A stretch of 64,000 nucleotides of DNA from Dendrophyllia cribrosa (taxonomy: Eukaryota > Cnidaria > Anthozoa > Scleractinia > Dendrophylliidae). This document shows, piece after piece, positions 59,252-64,000 of the stretch (within the stretch, counting starts at the first letter, position 1; the number at the start of each line of letters is the position of its first letter). The notes below the pieces were generated by a model. The model searched no databases. It was not told where the DNA came from and saw only the letters and a list, made by a program, of their open reading frames with translations. The position numbers and the translations under genes were made by a program. Location of the stretch: contig JAJLRJ010000009.1 of the NCBI GenBank assembly GCA_024195265.1, positions 2,193,501 through 2,257,500 of the forward strand, read 5' to 3'.

Positions 59252-60616
59252 ACCCCAAGGATAGTTTCATACATGTACCTTCCTTTTCACTAAACTGATT
59301 ACAGCTGATGAAATACAATACTGTATAATGTTGTTTTAGGTAACTGTCAGCGGCCATTCCACCTTCCAATATGTTTATTACAGATACAGGTAGCTGGTTT
59401 ATATGAATGCAACAAAATTTTGTTACAGTTTATTGACTATAACCAGTAATCTCTTTGAGACTAGTCTTATTCTTGTATGAAATGTGATCATGAAAAAATA
59501 ATGATGAAAAATTACCTGTTTAATAAAGTAAATGCTGGGCCCAGAATAAATGCCAGGTTCAAATTAATGCAAGTCCGCATTTTAAATAAATGCCTCTGCC
59601 ATTTAATCGACGAGAAAATATGGTATGAATAGCAAAGTACTTACAAAGTCCCTGGCCATAACATCGGGTTTATTGCCTTTCCTCTTAGGAACATCCTCTG
59701 TCTCCGGCGTTGGTTGGTGTAAGTGAAGGTATTGCAGAAATTCTACTAACGCAACATGGCCTCTGTAAGGATCATCTATAAATTCACGGAGCCAGCTGAA
59801 AGAAAAACACAGATTACTACATGTATTAATTAAAAATGCTGTGCTCTTAGAAGAATCACAGGGCACCCATAAGTTCCCACCTGTGGAATCTGAGGTGCCC
59901 GCCTCATAAGCTTTATGCAAAAAGTTTTTTTCTAGTCGCCCAAAGACAAAAGTGAGTAACCTGAGGCCCCAGGCACTGCTACATGTAGAGCACAGCCTGT
60001 ATGAACAATTTCCAGAAATATTTTATTTGTCATTCTTTTTTTCTTCAGTAACACTGTAATATCACTTTCTGTCACACATTTATCCATTGTCATTTTTTGT
60101 AGTTAATTCCACTTAGTTAACAAAAACATTGTCTCTTGTCATTACCAAGCTTAAAATTAACATTATTTCTTTATCGTCAATTATTCTGTTGTTTTCAGAT
60201 CTGTAATGTATAGGTTTTCTATTGTTTTAGTTATTTGTAATAGTAATAGTAACTTTATTTTACATGTATGTCAAAAACATGGGGAGTGGACTAAACATAA
60301 AAATACATATACAGTACATGTATTAAAATCCTTTTTAGAGGGCTAAAATTAAAAGAAAATATAACCAAATGTCTTCTAATTAAGTCGAAAAACATTCGGT
60401 TTTCTTTTTATTTAGCCTTGTACATGTATTAACTCACGTGGTGTTTGGATGTGTACGAAGGTCTACTTCCAAGGACCTCAATATCATCTCCACAGGCTCC
60501 AAGCCTTTCAGAAGCTTCTTCTTTTCTGCTGCTGCAGTCTTGCTCAATGCAATATCTCTGTGGGTTTTTAACTGTTCAATATAGAATCCCGACGAATACT
60601 TGGGCTGCATCAATTC
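39726..60616 (-). CDS. Spliced gene, 5' partial: diaphanous-related formin, FMNL-like
   Basis: Twenty-four minus-strand exons join in phase: 60616-60438, 59795-59645, 59015-58965, 57920-57822, 56432-56286, 55807-55691, 55474-55343, 54190-54164, 54031-53987, 53342-53274, 52778-52640, 52031-51993, 51224-51148, 50537-50426, 50081-50022, 48922-48795, 47427-47359, 45675-45589, 44385-44317, 43813-43733, 43212-43086, 42039-41939, 40900-40736 and 39863-39726. They give 2409 nt, or 802 aa plus stop. Formins nucleate and elongate actin filaments at barbed ends through FH2, with FH1 recruiting profilin-actin. In order: the rest of the GBD/DID armadillo region, a coiled coil, a short FH1, a complete FH2 and a 45-aa tail. 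Blocks such as SLEVDLRTHPNTTWLREF, HLCLMCLRVLM, TTDRKQT and LFGENP resemble FMNL more than DIA or DAAM, as I remember those families. The first exons (N-terminus, Rho-binding part) lie beyond 64000; I found none between 60617 and 64000. Confidence 0.88.
40324..40351 (+). repeat. 28-nt C run
   Basis: In the last formin intron; G run on the sense strand. The Pro-only frames are artefacts. Confidence 0.9.
40736..51224 (-). CDS. Formin FH2 (actin-nucleating) domain exons
   Basis: Eleven exons from 51224-51148 to 40900-40736 cover FH2. The lasso is at LPMLNWTPIP, followed by DEEVIDLLDLADFDKKF, EPKRARNL, LLLKFVPTKEE, AEQFLFE, the hallmark GNYMNSSRRGFAYGFKLESL, DTRTTDRKQTFL and LFGENPRMAEPSDFF. The Ile of the knob region and the GNYMN-RG-AYGF block are conserved, so barbed-end activity is expected. 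The first exon is entered at an internal acceptor (TTTAG/CGACC); the acceptor just upstream (TTTAG/ACGGG) would be out of phase. The donor at 41938 is the weak site GTATCC. Confidence 0.87.
41099..41352. mobile_element. Fold-back MITE, about 254 bp
   Basis: TACCTATCCGTACACATTCC and GGAATATGTACGGATAGGTA are inverted ends; TAGCGCTACTTTGTCCTA / TAGGACGAAGTGGCGCTA pair further in. The interior has CACTACAT-type subrepeats. In the formin intron after exon 42039-41939. Confidence 0.8.
41465..41765 (+). repeat. Dispersed repeat related to the interior of the 57084 element
   Basis: TTTTGATCGGACATTTTA, CCTGAAACA, CTATAAGA, GGGCG, AAATCACACGGCC, TCTGAATTTTCT and TTTACAGCAAAATAAA occur in the same order and spacing as in 57130-57330. 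Confidence 0.75.
42060..42165 (+). repeat. 51-bp tandem duplication
   Basis: GAACATTACACACCAAGGAG, then AATGCGAATACAGTGAGC, occurs twice (second copy ACACGCCAGGGAG). Starts 20 bp upstream of a formin exon acceptor. Confidence 0.85.
42245..42690 (+). repeat. Minisatellite, about 34-40-bp units, at least 11 copies
   Basis: GTGTCTGCCTTACAGGGGTG, then TCCATCTTAGAGAG, repeats with length variants. In the formin intron between exons 43212-43086 and 42039-41939. Confidence 0.92.
43374..43462. mobile_element. Fold-back element, 27-bp arms
   Basis: CACTTAATGACTGGTCCCGA and the right end AACAGTCATTAAGTG are inverted; both carry GGGAAAC/GTTTCCC. In a formin intron. Confidence 0.72.
44100..44220 (+). 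mobile_element. Possible retroposon tail
   Basis: GTTCTACACACGACCCCACA, AAATAAATG and CCATTCCATTC resemble the 3' end of a LINE or SINE. No coding remnant. Low confidence. Confidence 0.3.
44445..44630 (+). mobile_element. Single-unit copy of the minisatellite element
   Basis: The copy runs from AAATATCAAAATTCAAG to GACTCTGGGAGTGAAAGGG with one core unit between. It sits in the formin intron between exons 45675-45589 and 44385-44317. Confidence 0.78.
44690..44998 (+). mobile_element. tRNA-derived SINE
   Basis: The A-box-like TGGTTGGTTAGCGCGTCG and B-box GGTTCAAGCC (44757-44766) are followed by about 220 bp of body including CCCAGGTGTATAAATGGG and GGTTAATCTCCGGTAG. The promoter arrangement is that of a Pol III SINE. 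It lies in a formin intron next to a minisatellite-element copy. Confidence 0.7.
45022..45175 (+). repeat. Dispersed repeat, copy 2 of a pair
   Basis: Second copy of the element at 17503-17640, in the formin intron directly after the SINE-like sequence. Confidence 0.62.
45210..45565. mobile_element. MITE family A, formin intron copy
   Basis: TAGCCAATCAGAAGTAAAAC, CGCACGCGTTTACACGCGTT, GGCGCCGGCTACAG and TAGTTCTGATTGGTTTATTG match the copy at 21036; CGACACTCAATTGAAA ends it. Confidence 0.72.
46020..46112. mobile_element. Truncated copy of the 19023 MITE family
   Basis: ATGGCGTCATTTTACAACAA then TTTCATTTTTCCTTTCTTGT and AATTCCAGTG parallel the left half of 19023-19210. The right half is missing; another MITE (46119-46341) begins where it stops. 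Confidence 0.65.
46119..46341. mobile_element. PIF/Harbinger-type MITE, 223 bp, target duplication TAA
   Basis: AGGTGATGATACACGGGACG and CGTCCCGTGTAACATCACCT are inverted ends, continued by ATTCGCA and TTTTTAG blocks. TAA flanks both sides (46116-46118, 46342-46344), as expected for Harbinger-type insertion (TWA). Confidence 0.87.
46345..46520 (-). repeat. Tandem repeat, reverse copy of the 7125 family
   Basis: AAAGCACGTGCAAAACT and TTTGCTAATTAAAC recur three to four times with decay. It directly adjoins the MITE at 46119-46341. Confidence 0.65.
47721..48009. mobile_element. MITE family D, copy 1, target duplication TTA
   Basis: AGGCCCGTTTACACATGCGA at the left and TATAAACGGGCCT at the right are inverted; both arms are rich in GCGATTTTTGTCGCG-type sequence. 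TTA flanks both sides. Formin intron. Confidence 0.85.
48084..48399. mobile_element. MITE family D, copy 2
   Basis: AGGCCCGTTTACACAGGCGA to TGTGAACGGGCCT, clearly alike copy 1 over its whole length and in the same orientation, 74 bp further on. Only TA is shared by the flanks. Confidence 0.83.
48412..48565. mobile_element. Partial relative of MITE family D
   Basis: CCTGATTCACACGGGCGGAT, TTTTGTCGCGCTTGCACTGC, CGCACGTGTGAAC and AAATCGCAGCGAAATC follow the layout of family D with different termini. The right end is unclear. Confidence 0.55.
49195..49245 (-). ncRNA. Degenerate hammerhead ribozyme, left palindrome arm
   Basis: Mirror copy of the block at 49785-49835, with the same U-to-C core change, on the minus strand. 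The shared defect shows that one arm was copied from the other after the core had already mutated. Confidence 0.6.
49334..49510 (-). pseudogene. Penelope-like element: C-terminal endonuclease remnant, left arm
   Basis: The minus-strand frame reads VARHFNLTNHSKQHMTICG, then LEQKIIFQIGTL and GINERFSF before a stop at 49334. The pattern HFN..HS..HM followed by LEQ and a TL.P.G.N motif is that of the GIY-YIG endonuclease end of Penelope-like retroelements. Only about 58 codons remain; the reverse transcriptase part is absent. Confidence 0.75.
49521..49697 (+). pseudogene. Penelope-like element: C-terminal remnant, right arm (frameshifted)
   Basis: This is the mirror copy of the left-arm remnant. 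It is identical up to IGTLKP, where one missing C shifts the frame. No reverse transcriptase sequence precedes it; the frame begins at the palindrome centre. Confidence 0.72.
49785..49835 (+). ncRNA. Degenerate hammerhead ribozyme, right palindrome arm
   Basis: CCGACGA (49795-49801), stem II GGGC/GCTC, GAAA (49815-49818) and ACGTC form a hammerhead layout. Stem I is supported by GCT pairing AGC and GATTC pairing GAATC. The invariant U at core position 4 is C, which should reduce or abolish cleavage. This is the expected place for a hammerhead in a Penelope-like element. Confidence 0.6.
51072..51118 (+). repeat. C-rich microsatellite (CCCCCT)n
   Basis: Hexamer-like C-rich tract 30 bp downstream (sense) of formin exon 51224-51148. 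Confidence 0.88.
51993..52778 (-). CDS. Formin FH1 (profilin-binding) exons
   Basis: Exon 52778-52640 ends in a proline tract (APPAPPPPPPPPLPPP). Exon 52031-51993 (39 nt, phase 1-1) adds IPPPPPPPEV. Only about two profilin-binding tracts are present, shorter than in vertebrate FMNL proteins. The next exon can be entered in the right phase from either of these, so the 39-nt exon behaves like a cassette that lengthens FH1. Confidence 0.85.
52185..52440. mobile_element. MITE family A, second formin intron copy
   Basis: Begins GTCGTTTTCAACTGAGT and ends TTTTACGACACTCAACTGAA, i.e. inverted ends. The interior matches 21036 and 45210. Lies in the intron between the two FH1 exons. Confidence 0.78.
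53274..55474 (-). CDS. Formin coiled-coil exons, including 27- and 45-nt micro-exons
   Basis: Exons 55474-55343, 54190-54164 (27 nt, VDLLQTKLE), 54031-53987 (45 nt, ELERENSELKKRNTE) and 53342-53274 (LDERSEEYRLRATELQ) are all phase 0 and code for charged, heptad-like helix. This matches the dimerisation coiled coil between DID and FH1. Because each is a multiple of three, each could be skipped without a frame shift. Confidence 0.82.
53505..53581. mobile_element. Small palindromic MITE, 77 bp
   Basis: ATGAAATGGTAATTAGTTAC and GTAACTAATTAGCATTTCAT are inverted with one mismatch, extended by AACCACA. In the formin intron upstream of exon 53342-53274. Confidence 0.82.
55691..60616 (-). CDS. Formin exons for the GBD/DID (armadillo) region
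   Basis: Exons 60616-60438, 59795-59645, 59015-58965 (51 nt), 57920-57822, 56432-56286 and 55807-55691 encode helical armadillo-like repeats. Anchors are GFYIEQLKTH, TTWLREFIDDP, DEHLCLMCLRVLM, YGFQSVMGVED, SLKTQALVVKMLAQACM, RPFETLVKLM and NKKVFHQQEIEDAGF. In FMNL proteins this region holds the formin inactive by binding the C-terminal DAD until a Rho-family GTPase binds. From the third exon on, all junctions are phase 0. The intron upstream of exon 59015-58965 contains the 93-nt C run. Confidence 0.85.
56585..56860 (+). repeat. C-rich imperfect duplication
   Basis: CCCCTCTTTCCTAGATGTTT and CCCCTCTCCTGGGCATTTTA open two similar C-rich blocks about 160 bp apart (GCTTTACC/ACTCTACC and CCCTCCCCTCCCT in both). 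Confidence 0.6.
57084..57519. mobile_element. hAT-like non-autonomous element, 436 bp
   Basis: CAGTGCTGGAA at the left and TTCCAGCACTG at the right are inverted ends of hAT type. CACTTT precedes and follows the element. Internal repeats of GGTCGGACAT / GGTCGGATAATG are seen. The interior recurs at 41465-41765. Formin intron. Confidence 0.72.
57955..58030 (+). repeat. 36-bp tandem duplication
   Basis: GAAATATTACTCTTGATCAA and ACTAGTAAACTTTAATTG occur twice with one change. Confidence 0.88.
58606..58955 (+). repeat. About 175-bp tandem duplication with small indels
   Basis: AGATTCGGATTTCAGCATTA, CCCTCTTTAGCTTTATGTCT and ACTCACAATAATTAAAATAC all occur twice in order. Differences are mostly 1-4-base indels. 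The second copy ends 10 bp from the donor of formin exon 59015-58965. Confidence 0.9.
59159..59251 (+). repeat. Uninterrupted 93-nt C run
   Basis: 93 C in a row, i.e. G on the formin sense strand, 144 nt upstream of a 51-nt exon. Pro-only and Gly-only frames over it are artefacts. Confidence 0.92.
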
Positions 60617-61639
60617 CTGCCAAAAAATAACAATGATTACTTAGTGTCATCTTCAGTTGGTAATAGAGTAAAATTTGACCTTTTCCACACTGTCTGAGAA
60701 GCTGTTTACATGATACCATATACCTGCCAACTCATATGCATTATGCATGAGTCACACACCCGCGGATCAAAAACAATTTGATCACACATGTCATACAGAA
60801 CAATTTCTCACGCCTGACTCACAATTCTGGACTACTTGTTCAATTTCCACCCAAAATAATCCAGTGAACAGCGCTAAATGTCGCATTTGAGTCATAAATA
60901 ACAAGCTAAAAGGTCGTAAGTGTGATCTCAGCAAGATCGTGCTGAGATTTCAAGCTTCGCACCGCGACATTCAGCAACCTTCGGAAATCATTATAACCTC
61001 TTTGGCAACCTTCAGCAATGTTCAAGTCTGTTCTTTCAATGAAAGCAATCCAGCTTATAAGGTAATGGACAAAGCACTTAACATCACAGCTACTCTTTTT
61101 ACCAGTGGCGCAGCCGACGAGTTGTAAATCTGGCTCTGAGTTTTCTTTTTTCTTTCGTGTCACATTAAGCGCATGTAAATTTATGCACGCATAAATGTAT
61201 TATATGGCTTTCAGCCATCATCTGTTTGAGTGTGCTCGGATACTTTTGACTTAAATGTACATGTAACATCTGCCAATCTTTCCGCTGATCCATAGCATTA
61301 GGGATATCGCATCTTGTCAACACATTCATGATAGTTATTGTTTTTGTTAATACAGTATGTTGATCAGTATAAAGTGTCCCCTCACAGTCCCATCATGCAA
61401 ACGCGATATGACTTTATATGTGAATGAAAGTTTAATAAATATACTGGTATGAAAGTGATACCGATATCATGTAAACAGCCCCTGATGGATTAACAGTGAA
61501 ACCAGAATGTTTTTATTTTGTTTGTTGCAACCAATCAGACTTCAGTTTAACTTTTTTCTTTTAAGCCCTTTTCATACTTTGCAGTTTATTTCTGTTATGA
61601 AATATCTCGTATTATCACTAGCCTATTATTATTGGACGG

Positions 61640-61990
61640 TCAGGTCGCTCACACTCACTCACCTTCTGCCATCTTGTTCTTGACATCATCTGGGCCGAGT
61701 TGTTCGAAGGCCGATTAGCACTTATCCAGGGTTAATTACCATGACAACTCATATGTTCCGATGACAGTTAATCCAGGATTAGTGCTAATCAGGCTTTGAA
61801 CAACTCGGCCCTGACCATTGAATATTTCCACCAATCCCATTCTTGATATTCCTGATGGAGGAAAAATACCGTCTAACAACCATTTTGATTGGTGGAAATA
61901 TGCAATGGTCAGATGACATCAATAACAAACCCGCAAACAGAGGACCTGAAACAGGGAGATGAGGGAGAGAGTGTGCGCAACCTCGGACCA
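61640..61990. mobile_element. MITE family B, copy 2, interrupted by another MITE
   Basis: Arms TGACCATTGAATATTTCCAC / GTGGAAATATGCAATGGTCA are inverted. The outer parts TTGACATCATC / GATGACATCAA and CTCACTCACC-like / GAGAGAGTG continue them. The left arm is split by the element at 61692-61811. Related to 21905-22180. Confidence 0.78.
61692..61811. mobile_element. MITE, 120 bp, inserted into the family B element
   Basis: GGGCCGAGTTGTTCGAAGGC and CAAAGCCTGATTAGC mirrored by GAACAACTCGGCCC; CAGGGTTAAT / AGTTAATCC pair near the centre. Removing it restores the interrupted arm of the host element, which proves the order of insertion. Confidence 0.85.
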
Positions 61991-62771
61991 TCTGGGAATC
62001 AGACTAAAAAAAATTGGCAACAATCAACATTCAATTGAAAATATTGCAATGCATCAGTTCTCCAGTTGCAATGAAAATAGAAACAGTAACCAACTTTGGA
62101 CAAACTAAAGGTTATATGTTCAAGTATCTAAAAAAAAACATGCATGAATCAATATACTTTTTTAATCACAACATCAGGGCTCTCAAAAGCGTTTGAAGTA
62201 GACGTCTGTCACTTTGGAAAGTGGCTGGATAGTTTTAAAATATGCCATCCTCTAAAGAAGTGCCAAGCAAAGTTGCTGGCCAATATGTCTTTAAAAGTAC
62301 ATTGTACATGTGTAGGTAGTGATTGTTGCTGTTAGCTGGCTACTAACCCTGCAACATATTAAATGACTGTATTTTAAACTGCAGGCATCATTGTTCCATA
62401 GAATACAGTGTAAGGGTAAGACAAGTTTTTTGCTAAAGTGTAGTATGTAGTGTTGAAAATTTCTGAACTTCAAAAACTTTTAATTTAAACTATCGCATAA
62501 AAAAATATCGATTTAAATAACAGTAAATTTACACAATACTTGTAAAACTTTTCCACATTTTTAAAAATGAAATTAGTTAAACATACCATTACAGGATATT
62601 ATACAAGAAATTCTATGTGCAAGAGCTCTGACTTCAGACTATTTTATAGAACTCTGTCCACCAATTTGCATTAATAAATAAATCATTTATTTAAAAAGAA
62701 GAGCCACACACCACCAACAATGACAGGTGGTTTTTGTGCATGTTCTCTAAGCCTCTTTATATTTTTACCCT

Positions 62772-62985
62772 TTAACCCCCAAGAGTGCTAAATATTAAAA
62801 TTCAAGAAAAATCCCAAATTTCATTTTGTAAAATATTGAAAAACAAATGGTACCATGAAAAAGTATTGTCAAAGAGGTTTCATTTAAATGGTCACATCGT
62901 AGGATTTCGTCTACAGACTCAAAAGTTAGAACTTCACTACATGTACATATCTCCAGAATTGGCTCTGGGAGTGAAAGAGACAGGT
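62772..62985 (+). mobile_element. Best complete single-unit copy of the minisatellite element
   Basis: The copy begins TTTAACCCCCAAGAGTG and ends GGCTCTGGGAGTGAAAG. The outer CCCAAGAGTG and CTGGGAGTG are loosely inverted. Total length is about 210 bp with one core unit, upstream of the visible formin exons. Confidence 0.78.
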
Positions 62986-64000
62986 ATCTTGCTTATTGAC
63001 GATCGCTATTGGTAAAACGACAAACTCGAGGATTGGAGCGATAATTTACAAGTGTTTGTGGTCAGGAAAAACAGAGAAAATGAAGCAAAACAGTGTCAGA
63101 TCAAGATTTGCTCTAATTTAAAAATGAAAGGGAAAAAATACTGGTGGATTGTTTTCAACATTATTAGCAAGAACATTGACAGCAGGCACTAAAAAAAATT
63201 ACTGGTACTGATTTCAAAACCAGCGAGGAGAGTCTGCAGATACCAAATTTACATGTACAGCTGTAACATGTTATTGTAAAAAAAATGAAGTTTAGGGAGA
63301 AAAAATTAGAACCTACATTGTATGGAGGTCAACAATGCAATTGGGTAAACTATAAAGATTGATTAATACCAGGCTTTGCTGTACATAATATAATTTTTTT
63401 ATACATTTACTTGAAAAGAATCTTGATTTTTAAGTGATATGACAGAGAGAAGGTACTGTAGATAGGAAACAGATAGTTACTGTATATGGGGCTTCATCTC
63501 TGAGTTAAGACCTTACTACATTAATGTACACCCAAGACGCACAATAAATTGAAATGGAAGGAATGTTTTTTGTAGTTCTGGTACAGTATTTACTTCTTAA
63601 TAACACTGCCTGCACCGCTTTTAACGACCACGGTATTTACGTGCGTACAAATCACATTTTTGTCCGCCATATTGAAAAGGTTCACTAAGCCCCATTCCCC
63701 CTCTAGTTTTGAAAAATGTTTTAACTAATTGTATTTTCATTGATCTTACGGTGGGATCCTGATTTTTTTTTACCTCCCGAGGGAAATGAAAATTGCTTCG
63801 AAAAATCGAGGGTAGAAATGTAGTGTTTTACTGAGGAAGAGAAACGACTTTCAGCTCGAGTTATCGTGAGTTTTGAAATATTGAGGGTTCGAGAAATTGG
63901 TAATCTACTGTATTTCATTATTTATTTAAACTTTATTGTTGGACATTGTTTTTCATAGATTTGGTGGCTCCTAAAGGCAACAGCTGCCCCTTTCTGTGCC

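Larger units (their letters stand above)
50981..63260. repeat. Zone dense in the palindromic word TACATGTA
   Basis: Examples: 51841, 53231, 54501, 54798, 55487-55505, 56213, 56485, 56497, 58311, 58956, 59058, 59269, 59816, 59982, 60262, 60313, 60420, 61257, 62941 and 63252. Many are TACATGTA or TACATGTAC. The same word is rare in the first 45 kb. No unit length or array; the copies lie mostly in formin introns. Confidence 0.7.
60617..64000. other. Formin upstream intron or intergenic sequence; no exon seen
   Basis: The first exon in view (60616-60438) starts mid-protein, so earlier formin exons must lie upstream. I searched this stretch on the minus strand and found no FMNL N-terminal block. 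It holds the nested MITEs (61640-61990) and a minisatellite-element copy (62772-62985). Confidence 0.5.

Noticed and set aside
58966..59369. Poly-Pro and poly-Gly proteins on both strands
   Set aside because: By-products of the 93-nt C run; only the 51-nt exon 59015-58965 is coding here.

Overview
The window is animal nuclear DNA: AT-rich, intron-dense (exons of 27-300 bp, standard GT-AG junctions) and full of short inverted-repeat transposons. Gene content, phase-1 Ig exons and Penelope/hammerhead-type repeats fit an anthozoan cnidarian, most likely a stony coral; this is inference, not a database match. Few single open frames are genes, so I rebuilt four spliced genes by hand from splice sites, phase and protein family.

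Layout: (1) 1433-15044, plus strand: a 12-exon type I membrane receptor of about 1169 aa. It has a signal peptide, four Ig-like domains (one without cysteines), a Ser/Thr-rich stalk, one membrane helix and a 621-aa tail with eight YxxL/V tyrosine motifs. (2) 17761-21718, minus strand, convergent with the receptor: a 4-exon secreted protein of about 502 aa. The mature chain has no cysteine, is rich in Tyr/Pro/Arg/Gln and carries a Ser-Gly repeat resembling a glycosaminoglycan attachment site; I do not recognise the family. (3) 26208-36554, plus strand, divergent from (2): a complete 9-exon gamma-glutamyl hydrolase of about 309 aa with catalytic Cys and His, but without the usual signal peptide. 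(4) 39726-60616, minus strand, convergent with (3): 24 exons (802 aa) of a formin most like FMNL, with part of the GBD/DID, coiled coil, short FH1, complete FH2 and a very short C-terminus. Its 5' exons lie beyond the right edge.

The four genes have no evident common pathway: a signalling or adhesion receptor, an extracellular matrix candidate, folate polyglutamate turnover, and actin assembly.

The non-coding part is the richest. Two canonical hammerhead ribozymes lie in opposite orientation in a receptor intron. A 747-bp near-perfect palindrome in a formin intron carries two mirror copies of a Penelope-like retroelement 3' end, each with a degenerate hammerhead. One diverged minisatellite family of about 105 bp recurs at nine or more places. 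Several MITE families show readable target-site duplications, including a Mutator-like palindrome with a 9-bp duplication. There is also a 98-nt G run and a 93-nt C run. I saw no rRNA gene, CRISPR array or functional tRNA gene.
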